A stretch of DNA of 64,000 bases from Datnioides undecimradiatus. Lineage: Eukaryota; Chordata; Actinopteri; Lobotiformes; Datnioididae. The notes under the pieces are model-generated. The model was not told the DNA's origin and ran no database searches. It saw only the letters and a program-made list of their open reading frames with translations. The number at the start of each line of letters is the position of its first letter. Position 1 is the first letter of the stretch. The position numbers were made by a program, and so were the translations under genes. Shown in pieces: positions 46,477 through 60,184 of the stretch. The DNA lies in assembly GCA_008933995.1 (NCBI GenBank), contig WARS01000064.1:1-64000 (forward strand), written 5' to 3'.

Positions 46477-47649
46477 TTGTCCTAACCTAAAAAAAATAAT
46501 TTGAACAGTTTCTGACACTTTCAGATATTCATGTCAACAACAATATTTACAGGCAGTGACAAAATATGGAAACTTTCTCAATGTCCAGCTGCTTGCTAGG
46601 AGCTGGTGTCACTGACAGCTATGGACAGAAAGACATTTTTACTTGAAGTACTGCTGTGTAGTAGAACTTTGAAATATTTGTACTTAATCTGAGCATTTGA
46701 ATTTTGTCATACATCAGCTACACAGCAGTTCATAGGGAAATATTTGTATAGGTGCATAATATTTGTACATAATAATTGCACAGCTGAAGTTTCAGATTTT
46801 CAAGACGGGATAAATCATGGTGCATTGTAAAAAAAAAAAAAAAAAAAGATTAGATGAAAGAAATCTATTTCTAATCTATCTATTTTTCAATTTCCATTAA
46901 TAATTTCCCAACTCTATGATATTCATTCTCAGACCCTGCTGAGGCATCTAACCCCTTGGTTGGCTACATGTACATAACACATTTATATTTATAATTCAAT
47001 GAGTTCATATATCTGTCAGTCAAAGGGAGCAGGTTTCTGCAGAATGAGCACTTTTATTTTCATATTTTAAGTGCATTGTAACCCGTGCTTGAGCATTTTG
47101 CATTTTGTATGGATCAATTTACATAAGTGAAAAGGATTTAATGCACCAGTCCCACTGATGTGTGAGAACTAATTTCATGTGTGTTTTACTGCAGAGATGC
47201 GAAAGGTGGACTTTGGCTCAGACATAGAACTGAAGAAGTCAGGACTGTCCTCCAGCAAGGCACAGGACTGGTTCAGAGTGTGGTGCTCACACGTCTCATG
47301 TGAGATAAGCGCTTCGCGTATGCAAACCATTGCAGCAATTTGTGGTCGACAGTCTAACTGATTCAGTGCGGTTCACCACATTTTAAATCAGGTTCAATGT
47401 GTTGGCTATTCAGAAACATCAGTAACTGGAGCTCACTGGGTCAAAGCGGATACTGGGTGCCTCACATCCCCAGAGGCCCACAAGACTGCTAGTGTTAATT
47501 GTTTGAAGGCAATTTGATTAATAGTAAATGTTGTCGGCTGTGGATTACATTCACCCATCTTTCCATTTTATGTTTCCATAAAACATTCCATGAGAGACTT
47601 TAAAATCCTGTTTACCTCCATGTGAAATAGACAAAATGGCGTACCTGAT

Positions 47650-48090
47650 TGTCTCCTGGGGACTAAAACAGTAGGAGATGGGGGCTGGATGCTGAGCACA
47701 CATCCTTCTGCAGTGAGCTCACCGTGTCCCTCTCTTATGCTTCCTGCCTTGCATGAAGCCCCAACGGCAACCCCCCCAGCTCCCTCTACGCCTGGCGCCA
47801 TGCTGCCCGGAGTAACGCGAGTTGCCAAACGCCCACTTGAGTCGCCGAGCACCCACTCCCCCATCCTGACATCTGGCATCTCTGTGGCTGCTGACCCCTG
47901 GAGGTCACAGGTCAGATAGGGTGGGAGGGGCAGAGGGCCAGGGGGGAGATGATAGCTAGCAGTTTCCTTTTGAGTGCCACTAAGAAGTTTATTAAAGGCT
48001 ACAAGAATGAGGAGAAGCCTCCATATGAAGCTGATAATATTCTCCAACAGAAGGTGAAACAGTTTAATGATAATGTTCTGTTTAAATAAA
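47650..48090. other. Unassigned coding-like patch
   Basis: GC-richer than its surroundings and open on both strands: a plus frame containing TPGAMLPGVTRVAKRPLESP, a minus frame of 159 codons, and a second plus frame reading KKFIKGYKNEEKPPYEADN. I recognise neither product. It may be a retroelement or pseudogene fragment. Confidence 0.3.
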
Positions 48091-48290
48091 GACCACCACC
48101 TCTGCTCCTGCAGCTACAACTGCTGCAACCGCTACTCCAACTGTACTTTAACTGTTGCTACTTCAATTGCTACTGTTCATAATGCAACTACTGCTGCATC
48201 TGCAACTACTACTTCTAAAGCTACTGCTGCATTTACTTCAACTGTTATTGCTATTGCTAATAGCCTGTTGTTGCCTCTTGGATCGCTAAT
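48090..48290. repeat. CTA/CTG-rich degenerate triplet tract
   Basis: Imperfect repeats of ACTGCT/TGCTAC/CTACTG units over about 200 bp; simple-sequence origin. Confidence 0.6.
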
Positions 48291-48849
48291 TTGCCACTAC
48301 TCTCATCGGCCTTCAACTTATTAACAAAATGCTGCAATAATATTTATTAATAGGGTCTATAATAGAGATTCTTCTATAGGGATAAAACATTAGGTGCACC
48401 TCAGGGACCTGACACATCAAAACAGACGATGAACTTAAACACTAATGCAATACTAATGAAGAAGCTGCGCTGCTTCATGCTGGGTCGGGATGTGTGGCAC
48501 GTGCTCAGGCCTGACCTGCAATGAAGCATGTGAATTTTGGGGAAGACCGGTGATGTTATCAAGGAGTTATCAGAAGGTTCCCTCTGTTTTATAGCAAAAC
48601 GTGCAAATTAGCCAGCATGCTGCATCAACGGGGTGCCATGAAAACACGAAAGCTTCACAATTTAACCTCCGGAAGGTCTTGAGATGACACCAAACAAATT
48701 TGATGATGCTCTGGTTAAGCTTTAGGAGACATTTTTCAAGTATAAATTCTGTAAATGGCAAAAATTGCAGAATAAATTGAAAATGGTTGGCTTCCATTTG
48801 TTCTTATTCAGGCCTGCCGAGCTGAAATAAAGGTTTTACAGGAGGCACT

Positions 48850-48985
48850 AACGGAGCTGTGGCTCAGAGGCAGGGCGTGTTGTCCTCCGGACTGCATGCT
48901 GAAGTGTCCTTGGGAAAGACACCGAATCCAAAACTGCTCCTGATGGCTGCTCCGTCGGTGACTGAATCAGTTTGAATGCACAGTA
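48850..48985 (+). repeat. tRNA-type fish repeat remnant
   Basis: The block GCTGTGGCTCAGAGGCAGGG, then TGTCCTTGGGAAAGACACCG, then CTCCTGATGGCTGCTCCGTC has the layout of a common fish repeat with a tRNA-like (A-box) start. The B-box part is not intact, so it is an old, truncated copy. Confidence 0.5.
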
Positions 48986-51900
48986 TCCTTTCTGATGAGC
49001 AGCTGCCATCAGCTGCCTGCTCACACAGATTTTGCCCTTCAACAACATCAACTTCATATTTCACGATGGAGCACAGAAGTTCTGAGAACTTTCTGACCCA
49101 GCTGAGCAGGAGAGCCAGGAAATCTGTTGAAGCTTAACAATCCTTACTGTTAAAGTTCTCCTCTACCATCCACCCCGTCACCTCTCTGTGAGCTGGATGA
49201 GACACAAAAACACAGAGGGTGCAGCTGCCACTAATGCCATCCAGGCAGCGGACATAGAAATCTATTGATTTCTATTCATGGAGACGGTTTACTGAACTTT
49301 AAAGCATGGGAGGCTGATACTCTGTCCCCGATTCAGCTTCTTCTCTGAAACATGTTGACTGTTGCTCCTCATTTCCCTCATGAAACAGCACACATCATCA
49401 TCAGTCTGATTGGTTATGTAGTTTGATGAACTCGCGTAATGAACAGCAGAATCTCCATCCAGCTCCAGTGTTAGCAGAGGTCTAATCAGACCAGGTACCT
49501 GAAGTAAACTGTGTCAGTTGACATTCTATGCTACCTCTGCTTTTCTACATTACACTACTCCATTACATTTACCTGACAGTTCCAGTTACTTACAGATTCA
49601 TATTGCACTCTGTAATGAGCTCATAAAGTGTGCATTGTTACATTTTATACCAAACCATAAATATAAATTAGCTGTGCGGCATGAGTGTACATGAGTGTAT
49701 TTGTCACAATAACCCAGTAAAATAGTATTACCCAACACTACCTTTGGCCATTCTGAGTACTGAGTAATGAGTACTGTTACTTTTGATACTTAAAGATGGA
49801 AAAAAGTAGTATATAGTAAAGGAGTATTTTTACATGGGTGATACAAAGTACAGTAATTTATCCAAATTCTCCTCTTATACTGACTTTACCAGTGTCATCA
49901 GATGCTTCATTTTCACCCCACTTACATAAAAGTAAGGTCTGCATATGATGATCCACAGAACATGTAATGTACACATAAAATGCATGTTATCTGTGTGTTC
50001 TTAAGCTCTCCTCTCACCCACCCTAATGGAACTCTTTCAAGGTTACCAGCCCTTATCTCGTCAGTCTATACCTCTGTGTCTTTAGAGCCTGTTTCCACAT
50101 GTTACTATAGTTTCTGTCTATTACACTGTTCCCACATTAATCCCACAACTCATTTCTAATGAACATGCACCTCGTTCCTGTGGATGCAGGAACAGTCAGT
50201 GGTGCGATTGTAACATATTAGCTCAGGCACAATTTTCAGGTACTGACACGTCACTTTTGTGTTTTCATTTAGCACTGCTTTATTCTGTAGTCTTCCAAAT
50301 GTCAGAATTAATGTTGATCATTTTAACCCACTTATGCAAAAAAAAAGTACTTTCTAATTACTGCGTAGATAACCATACAAAACAGTTTATGAAATATAAT
50401 TCCTTGGTATAGATTAAATCAACTTTCATAGGAATTGAAATTAGGCTTAATCTCAACCAATTAGTAACAGTAATCATGTAATAATAATTTAGTAATATAA
50501 TAATAACATTATAATTTAACACTTAAAAGATCTTTATCTCCTGCATTTTATTTGTGTACAATTTCCCCATAATGCTTCTGCACCTAAGTAACAATTTAAA
50601 TGCAGTGTTTTTACAGTTTTCTCTTTATACTTTTTGCTTCGGTAAATATTTCCTCCAGCACAGTTCATTTTAGATTTTATTTCTTTTTACAGTTTTAATA
50701 AAACAACAATGTGACACGGGGAAAAAAACACAGAGAAAATTGTTTTTTATGACAAAGAAGCACACGTTTGAACTGTTTCAGTAATTAAAAAAAAGGTTTG
50801 TTTTTTTGAAAGTTTGTTTTTGGAGTTTAAAGTTTTATGATTATATCTTCTCTTTTGTTTTTCTGTAAGGACCATAACCACCAGCCACATTCTTATGGAT
50901 GTAAATAGTGGAAGCGACAACTGAATCTTGTAGCAATCAACAGAAAACCATCTTTGACAGAAACACTAAAACTTAGATTAATAACTCTGCAGAACAATCA
51001 AGTTAAATACTCAAACTATGTTACTATTTGTAATGTTTTGTTGTAAAATAGCAGTAAAATGAACCATCCCCTGTCCTCCTCTGGAAGATGACCTCTTAGG
51101 GTTTTACTGTCTTGCTCAAAGACACTCCAGCAGTAAATCGGAATAATGTGTAGTTCATCTAGTGTCAGTGTCAGGTGTCCTGCCAAGACACAGTGAAAAA
51201 AAAAATATTATAAACTGAATTAACAAGTTCATTCTGGTTGTCCTACAGCTGATCTCCTGTTCAAGTGTCTCAGACGAAGTCTTAAAGACCGAGAGCCTGT
51301 AGCTGCAGCAGGCCCAGCTGATGAAAGCAAACATGGCCTTGGTTGTTTTCCTGAGACAGCCAGAGGTGTGTCCTGCTGCTTGCTGGTCACGTGACTACAT
51401 CAGGGGCAGTGCCTGGACATGGACGAACAGCCTGACTGAATTCTTTCAGCTGTGATTGGTTCAAAATCACAATGTGACACATTGGTGGCCGACAGTCAAA
51501 GTTGTTGATTGTTTTTTTTCCCCCTTGAAATCTAAGAAACACTCTGTGTGCTCAGCAGGACACTGGTTACTCTGAACGGACAGGAGCAGCCAGATGACAT
51601 TGAGGCTACACAAACTGAATTCTGGGAATAATTTTGGGGGGTTTGGGTTTTTGCAGTTCCTTGAACACGAGGATCTGGGTTTGAACATCTGGGGGGAAAC
51701 AGAGCACGGAACTGTTAATACTCACAAGTCTTTCTGCTGATACCCAGTCAGTTCAGAGTGATGTGAGAGGGCGATCAGTGGCACAGACTACATTTGTTGA
51801 GCACCTTAATCAATACTAAACAATATGTATTCTGGTTACTGTCACTGTTCAATATATGTTCTGGTTACTGTAGCCATAAAATATGTATTTTAGCTACTGT

Positions 51901-54464
51901 AAGTTTGCGATACACATCCTGGCCAAACTGAAATCACGGGTGACCGAACGACTAAAACAGAGACTCGGAGGTTGTATTTCAGGATTTATTTTTTTTTTCA
52001 GATCCTGTGATGAATAGCTAGAAAATAACAACAAAATGTTTTACTTTATTAAATGCCAATCCCATTTTTTTAGATTATTAGAATTTGTCTCTCAATCCAA
52101 ATACTGCCAAGACAAAGCTTCCTCTTCTATTTGCCTTCTCCTTCACGACAAATACACAGTTGTATATTGTGCTTTAAGATGCACCATCAACAGCAAGCTG
52201 AGAGCACATTTAAAGGTTTGTGGGGTTTCTGTTGGGCACTACACTGAAATCATGGAGCATATCTTCAACATTAGACTCTAGTTTTCCTCATAGTTTGCCT
52301 GATTGTATAAGGAGAAGTGCTCTGGTTAAGTCCACACAGGCCACTCCTTTCATCTCTTATATCTCCGCTGAGATCTGGACGATATCTCCAAGGTGTTACG
52401 CCTATATGGTCTTCCTTGCAATTTCTCGCCTCACAACATTATTAGCAAACCACAGAATGACTTACAACACTTTCCTTTTATACTGTGGCTTGTGAGTAGG
52501 TGTAGCCGTGTAAAGCATTACACTAAGACCATCCTAACTCTTTAAATGAAATCTTACAACTCTGTCTGGCTTTTAACAAACCACTTGTTGTGCAGCTGCA
52601 GATCAGCGATGAAACCCACACAGGCCTTTTTTAACATCACTGTGATTATTTTAAGCACGCGTTCGTTCAGGAGCTAACCTTATCTCAACAGTTAGACTTG
52701 TAGAGGCCTGTCCGGTTCATACGAAGGGTCACGCTTGCTGCAGGAGTGCAGCAGAAACATTCTGCCATTTTCATTTTGCAATGGAAAGTAACCATTTAAC
52801 TCAACAGGGCCCAAGAATCACAAAAGAGGTGGTTGGTCTAAATAGATATCTGTTTAAAAATGTTGAAAAAAACAAATTGCTGAGCTCTGAATGATGAATA
52901 CAGAGCGTGTCATTGTGCAGATGCATGTGTAAAAGGTGAATGGCTACAATACTAATACCCGTGTTGACATGTGCTCTGTGTAAACTGTTGCACAACATTC
53001 AGTAAAAATTAACCCACTGCAGGCAGCGCAACAAACAAGTTTGGACCCTGGCCACGCGTGACACAGCCTGCCATCGCAGCAGAATGCAGGGGAAGTCACA
53101 CTGTAAGGCTGAGACCATGTTTTGATCCCAAACAAAAGGAAGAATGGCTTTTTTTCAACTTATGAGACATGAAAACACACACACAGAGACACACAGTTTA
53201 GGCTGAAACTACCTCCAGGCAATAATACCAGCTGATTTCCAATGCATAAAAAGTAAGTGAGCTGCATCGACAACTTTTTAAAATATATTTTCATTTACTT
53301 TATTTTCTAAAGGTGTCACCAAGGCCATGGCACTGCTTTTTTCAACTTATTTCCACAATGAATCAAGAGTACACATTAATAACAAATTTAAAATTACAAT
53401 AATTAAGTCAGGTTTTTAATGCAAATGGAAACGTTAGTAGCGTGTCATCAGACCTATCTGATATTGACAATGCAGGGCAGCGGGCTGTAAAACTCTTTCT
53501 GTGCCTGCACCTATAATGCTGTTTAAAGTATTTTCAAGTATAACTAAGTCTCTCTGACGGGCTTTAATCTTTTCAACCTTAAGAGTTAAAATATTCCAAC
53601 TGTATAAACCTTTCCCACATTGTCTAAAGAAATTCTCATACACTGTCTCACAGAAGCAGCTTTGCCACGTGACACTCAAACCTAAAACAGGTTTTTAATG
53701 GTCGCAGCATTCCATCAAAAGGAAAAAATCTATATGTTTTTCCATCACCTATCTATCTGATTTAAATGTGTCATATATGCAGTGAAATTGTGTTTAAGAA
53801 TATTATTTTTACTTTATTATTTTATTTTTCACATCAATAAATTAAGTCTTTTCATACAGGTCCCTCTCTGTAAAGATTTCTAAATGCATCTTTGCTCAAA
53901 TGTGGGTGTAAATAGAAATTCCATGAACCCTCAGTGCTGATTTGATGAATTAAATATTCTTTAAAGTTTCCTACTGATGTTCTCTATTTCATAATTTACA
54001 ATCCAAGAAAAGTGCAATTGTGTTTAATCAAAGTACTTTCCAGCACAACTGAAGAAACATGCCACCATGAGCTGTGTGTTGCTGTTTCTTAGAATGTAAA
54101 AATACATGTTATTAATCGGTTTTCATTTATTTTTCAATTTTTGCAGAATCTGCATGCCATGGGGCCCCCGAAAAAGCCACAAACACTTACTTAAAAACAA
54201 GAAGCCCGAAGTGTAGAGCTCAGATCTTTAGTGTGGGCAGCATGTCAACCTGATCAGTCAGCCGTCACGGCTAAATATGGGCATAGTGCTTCCTGCGGCC
54301 CCACATACTTCGCACAGCACTTACACACATAAGCAGAGGAGAGCGTGAACGCGCATTCCTTACATAGCATCTAAAGCACGTCATGGCAGACAGGTTTCTT
54401 CTCAAAACTCGGGGAAAGTAAAGGAGAGAACTGGCTGTAATGAGAGAAAGAGCTAAGACTTGCA

Positions 54465-54495
54465 CACTTCCAAAGCAGTCAGTGCTTTGGAAGTG
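54465..54495. repeat. Perfect 13-bp hairpin
   Basis: CACTTCCAAAGCA, loop GTCAG, TGCTTTGGAAGTG. Outer GACT/AGTC bases could extend the stem across a small internal loop. It is shorter than a usual pre-miRNA stem. Confidence 0.55.
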
Positions 54496-54900
54496 CAGTC
54501 TCACGTTGTTGTAGCCGAACCAATAAATATCCATAGCATTAATAACTGCACATCTATAATAACTTGCTTCCAATTCTTTGAAATGTTTACCTTGCGTGAG
54601 TTAGGGGTGAGCTACTTGACAATAAAACCCAGTGCACTGGGGGAGGGGGCGCAGAGATGGACTGGAGGCCTTTCTCTCCCCTGCACAAGTCCAGCAGACT
54701 TTGTTGACATCAGTTTAAAAGCCAGGGTTTCATGAGCATCTCAGTGGGCTCCACTGGAAGACAACTTGTCCTTTGATGCATGTTTTACTTATCAGCACGT
54801 TAGAAAAGGGAAGCCATACTCATGGGCTAAAATGGGAATAGGCTACATTATTGGGACGGCGTAAACATGGAGTTTTATTATTGAGCTATGTGAGCATGAG

Positions 54901-57150
54901 AAATCATCTCAGAACACATTCTCCCTAACCAATAGCAAACGCTCAGCATCATACCGTCGGTCCCCATACCGGAGGGCAGAGGAAGAGAGGAGTGGCTGGT
55001 GAAGAGGCGGGTCTTTTCCGCCGGACAATGCAATTATTTCAGCTCCATTGGTCAGGAATGCCAGATTTCACAGGCCGCTGCCCTCCTCCGAGCGTTGACT
55101 GCAGCACCTCCAATGAGTCCCGTCGCCTTTAACCTTTTCCCACCCCGGCAGTTCTTTAGGCGTCCGACACCACCCCAAGACTACTACCGCGACCTAGGGA
55201 TCACCTCCTCTCTCAGTGGAAGTGATCAGCAGCGAGCTAAAACACTGAGACTGCGGGTGGAGTTATTTTGTGTCTGGCGTTTTGGAAATAGGTTTTGTCC
55301 AACTCTGAAAAAAGTATCCTGTGCAAGATGTGAGCAACACAAAGCAACTGTAACCACATGTAGCCTACTGTTCAAAATCAGGGTGGTCTTCCCTGTGGAC
55401 AGGATAGGCTAGTCCATCCGCAGTTACACTCTGACCACTGCAGCTGATAAAGTTGCTGAGGGTTGTTTTTTTCGTTATTTTAAGCACAAAAACACGATGA
55501 AGCGCCACAAAGGCGGGTAATGAAAAATTTGTGAATGGAAGAGAGAATTTGTGCTCATTGTTAAAATTAAACTATACAATGACGTCCCCTTGGTATGTGG
55601 CCAATCCCGAAGGTGATGAGATAAATTTTCCACCAATGAGGGCAGAGACAAGCGCAGAAACGGACCAATAGTAGGTTGGCATGCAAATAAGGAATTTGTC
55701 TCGGCAAGAGCTGAATGTCAACTAGTCAAAGATGGAGTCCGGAGCTGGGAGGCCGTGAGGTTGCCAACAGACGAAATACGGTTTTTCCAACCGAGGAGCC
55801 GTTACGCCCCGCGAACCGTTACTGCGGTTGAAACGGACGTATGTGTGGGAGATAGATGGTCACAGCCAAGACGTTTTCCTCCGCTCATGTGGGCAACTTG
55901 ACTCCGTTGTGCTTCTTCTGTGTTTTGAGCTGTACGGACCGGCCCTGCCTCTGCCAGGTACCGTTCACCAGAACCTCTGCCTGCGCTAGGGGAGCGCTGC
56001 TGCTGCGGGGCGGAGATGGCGTGGAGCTCGCAGACAGACGTTGATGTCGGTGGGTCTGATTGGCCGCGGAGAGGTTCCGCGAGCTCTCGTTGCTTAAAAC
56101 TGTCTAGAAGCTATTGTGTTTGTGTGTGTGCAAGTGTGTGCGTGCGCGCGCGCGTGTGTATGAGAGCGAGAGAGTGAGAGAAAGACAGAAGTGGAGGCAG
56201 AGTGGGCGCGCGTACACGTGAGGGCACGCGTGATAAATGGAGTGATTGACAGGTGTGTGCCCAGGCAAGTGATTATTGTGGCCGCAACTGAGATATCAAA
56301 ACTAAGTAGGCTACTACCATATGAGCTAATCCGCAGGCTTCTCAGTGGGGTCCAGGGACACCCGTGGTCCGCCAGGGCTGCCCGTGGGTCCCAGCAAAAC
56401 GACAAATGACTCATTAATTACTCTATAATTTAACAACCTTCCTATTGAACATATAAGCCAATGTTTCAGACATTTAGTTGTAGGTTTATTTTATTTTTTC
56501 AGTAGGATGCAATTCTGGACCCTGCACACAGAAGACGATTTTAAATCAACTTAAAATATTTTTAATGGCTTCGTGGCTTGAGCTGCGGGTTTGTTTTGCA
56601 AAAAGTATTAAAGACACACGAAAGGTCAATTCCCGAGTTACAGTGACCATACATCAGGGTGCAGTGTGTGGAGCCTGTGCTTTAATCTCGATAAAGCCTC
56701 CCCCTAAAATACAGACTACAGTTTTACACAGCTTCACAAAGAATAGGGCAGCTGAATGGCATTTTCTCCTCAAACCCACATGTCCCCGTGTTTAAAGGAG
56801 TTGCGGTTGAAGCTGTTCTTTCTATCGCAGGAATGTGTGCTTGGTATGGCTGCAGCGTTTTCAAAACACCCTAATATTTCACACCGTGCTCCGGCAGGAA
56901 CATATGGAGAAAACAACGTCAGGAGGAGGAAAAAAGGCGTCTCGACGTCCCAATAAATGTGTGACCTCGTTGTTCTGTGAGCAAAGAACACTTTTCACAC
57001 GTTGAGCTATTTCCTTAGTTTTAAATTGACACTAGCAAAGTAAACGGTTGTCCTAGCTAGCTAGCGGTACTGTGACATTAGTTCGGTTTAAATGTGATGG
57101 AGTTTGAGGCGCCATGGCGACTTGGGTTTTTTTTTTCATGCGCGCGCGTG
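54901..57150 (+). promoter_or_regulatory. CpG-rich promoter zone of an unidentified gene
   Basis: CpG-rich relative to neighbours, with a further CCAAT box at 54929, an inverted one near 55049, the triple CCAAT/octamer cluster at 55601-55688, GC-rich leader-like sequence (55730-56050) and possible donors near 55838 (GAC/GTATGT) and 55957 (CCAG/GTACCG). An alternating purine-pyrimidine tract at 56115-56160 (GT/GC) could adopt Z-DNA. The direction (plus) is inferred from the motif order. The first exon may be noncoding and the gene body may lie beyond the window. Confidence 0.45.
55601..55688 (+). promoter_or_regulatory. Three CCAAT boxes at 32-bp spacing plus octamer
   Basis: CCAAT starts at 55601, 55633 and 55665, all on the plus strand and 32 bp apart (about three helical turns), the arrangement known for NF-Y-driven cell-cycle promoters. 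An octamer ATGCAAAT follows at 55681-55688. No TATA box is seen downstream. Confidence 0.65.
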
Positions 57151-60143
57151 TTTTCTCTGAGTTTTGGCGAGGGAAACGAGCAGTTTGGCTGATTGTAAAC
57201 TTCTCCACACGTTGGAAATAACAAAGCCGGTAATACACCCCCACCTCGAGGAGGGTTTCAAATTGCCACTTTGGCTAAAGGGACAGGAATAGTAGGTATT
57301 AAATGAAGGTTTCTGGTATTGTATGGCGGAATGTGCTCTTTGCCCTATATATGTTTTCTCCACCCTCGTTTCCTCCAGGCAAAGTCCTGCTCAGTGCCTG
57401 TTTTCACTGAGGCCGCAGCCTATAGGAAGCGCTTGGCTTTGGTTTTACTCTGCTGTGTGTTTCCCACCGTTCTTGTAGCCTAATGCTGACCGGGACAAAG
57501 TACAGGAAAGGACAGGCCTACAGGGAGGAATTACCTTACCATTATATAAAACCACAATCAACAAACATTCTAGTTTTATTTTCATAAGTTAATGGTTGCA
57601 TAGCTCCACAAGCCCCTTCCCATTTGCATAGATCAAGGGCTTTTCTATTAATGCATTTTATGGCATATCGGCTACATTGTATTGTAAACCTAATAAGCCT
57701 GTTCGGTTGTTTCACGGCTGCTGGCGTTCTACATGTTAATAGACTAGTTGTTTGGTGGAAGGCTCACATATATGGCATGTACTGTCTAGATAGTTTAGTA
57801 ACATTGCAGCTGACAACTTGCATGCTGGGTTCTGAATAGAAGCTGAACGGATTTGAGGACCAGCTTTGTTGTCCAAAGCCCTTTTTCTGTTGTACTACTG
57901 TGAAATCAGATGAGCAGTGCAATATTAAAAGGGCATTGGCTGGCAACCCAACAGCCCCCCTCCCCACACACACACACACATATACACGCACCACACCTCC
58001 CCTCCCTCCTCTGCCCCCCACTTCCTCTACTTACAAATCTTATTTGGACATGACAAGAAAATATAGAATTTGCTCTCTGTTAGCCTTAAATGGACTGGAC
58101 GCTTAGATAGCATGAAGTATGAAAAGCTAGGGATGTCTCACAGCTTTAATTTATTTCAACACTCAGTTTGTTGTCGTGCTATGTCCCTAGTGTGGTGTAT
58201 GTGTGTGGTATGACTGTCGTAAAAGAGCTGTTCACATTCTGTGTGTGTGCACGTGTGTGTTTTCCCAGTGTGCAGAGGTCAGCTGCTTTGACGATGTTGC
58301 ACTACTGTACCATCCGCTAAAGCAGTGCAATAGTATTGTCATAGCATTCGGCCTTCGCCCTATACTACAGCAGCAGTGCAACGGAAGGACGGATGCTGCT
58401 AAATGGAGGAAAATAGATGAGAAAATAGAAACCATGGAGGAGGATCTGTAGGTTCTTATTGGAGGGCAGCCCCACCCCTTTTCCCAGATTCGCACACACG
58501 CACATTTCCAGCACTAGTCATATGACACAGGCCATAGGTTTAGAGTAGATTGTAGCCATTTTTACTACAGCTTGTCTTTGCAGGGCAACTGTGTGTTCGA
58601 TTGGCAGTTAACACCAAAACACAGGTTATGAATAGAGTGAATTTGAGACAAGTTTAGGCAGTAACTGTTTACACAAGAGATGTAAAGTCTGTAGAGTTTG
58701 TGGCTGATATTTGCATGATATTATGATGGGGTACCAGGGTTAGCACTGACACTTATTTACAGCTTATATTTAGAGGCTGTTCTTGTATAATGAGCTGTTC
58801 ATTTCAAAGAGCCACATAGACACAATTTAACATGACTTAATTTTGAGGACAATCCAGAGGTAGCCTATTTAATTTAATTTCATTTAAAAAAATTTTGGTG
58901 TTCTGATTTCTAATATAACTCAGTAACTGTCTGTTGTGCTCAGTAATACCGGTGGATTTAACAATAAATTTCTTCTTGGAAACTCCTTCAAGAACCGCTG
59001 GAGGTCCCCAGTCTGTAGTTTGGCAGCCAGTGGCTAAACCCAGAGGTCCTTATGACAGGGAGAATCTGTGGCTACTCCATTCAACCACGCTGCATTATTA
59101 GGCAGTATTTTACCCCGGGAGATACAGGCCTCCTGGACCACGCCTCCCCCCAAAAAAAGAACATTTTGTTCGCAGAACTTCAGAGGCTGTCTTGGTTTGC
59201 ATTGTAGACCACGTGTCAGATTAAGTAACATGCTTTGAGGTCAACCTTCCCAATTTTTTCATGCATTTTCTAAGACAGTGTAACATGTTGCTACACACTG
59301 ACCCACAGTGGGAAATCATTTAAAGTATCAGGTTTACATTAAATTCTCCTGCTGGACAAAGCTTTTTATTTTAACGCTTTAAATCTGATTTTACCATGAG
59401 CAGAATCAGAATCATGATGAAGTGCAACCTCAACTTAACCTAATATTTTTCTTTTTAATTTGCAGAAGTGTTTATTTTTTTTCTACATAAATCTTAATAA
59501 CGCTCTGTAAATTTGTAGTGTAAAATCAGTCTGTGGAAGCCACAGGAGATATTTTGTATTTTAGAAACATGGAAGGGTAACGACTGTTATGTAAAATAGT
59601 ACATTTTATTCTGTTATGCTGAGATATTTGTGTTTCTTGAAATTTGTTTCTGCTGTTGATTATCTATCAAAACATATAGACCACATTTTAAATATAATTA
59701 ACAGATGATAAAATAATTTTTTTGTGTGTTTTGAAAAACAAACCATTTGTATGTGAAACCCCTCAACATATCAGCATTTTACTTGTGAACATATGTTATT
59801 TTCCAATATAAAAAGAGCAACTGCATGAGACTCCCCTGTAGTGGAACATGTGCGCCTATAGGTTAATGCTGCAGTCATTTTGTTATGGCCGTGCAGTTTG
59901 TGTGTGTCTGCGCGCAGGGATCTTTTTTTCCCTCTCATTCAGTCGGCTTTTGAAAGCATAATTTGAATGTGCAGGCTTGAAGAAGTCACGGTGTGGGTGG
60001 GAAAAATGGGGTAAGTTTCCTATTTGGGGCAGGTCGAAGGGGGGATGGGGCTCCTTGTGAGGAATGTGGAGGGCAGGGCCGCTCTGAGTGAGTGGTGTGG
60101 GGGTGGGGGGGTAGGTTTTCATCGTCCTCAGTTACTGCCTTTG

Positions 60144-60184
<41 letters not shown>

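Larger units (their letters stand above)
45976..54900. other. Long stretch without a supported gene
   Basis: AT-rich. Contents seen: telomere-like CCCTAA repeats near 46460, an unassigned coding-like patch at 47650-48090, a CTA/CTG-rich tract at 48090-48290, a tRNA-type repeat remnant near 48850-48985, and a short perfect hairpin at 54465-54495. Other open frames here are short and show no domain. Confidence 0.5.

Noticed and set aside
47568-48047. 159-codon minus-strand frame as a gene
   Set aside because: No recognisable domain, low-complexity composition, and the plus strand is equally open; kept only as an unassigned patch.
48850-48985. Functional tRNA gene
   Set aside because: Only an A-box-like start; no cloverleaf or intact B box, consistent with a repeat remnant.
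55856-56044. Open frame after the CCAAT array as the start of a protein
   Set aside because: No similarity recognised, possible donors on either side and no second exon; treated as possible leader sequence only.
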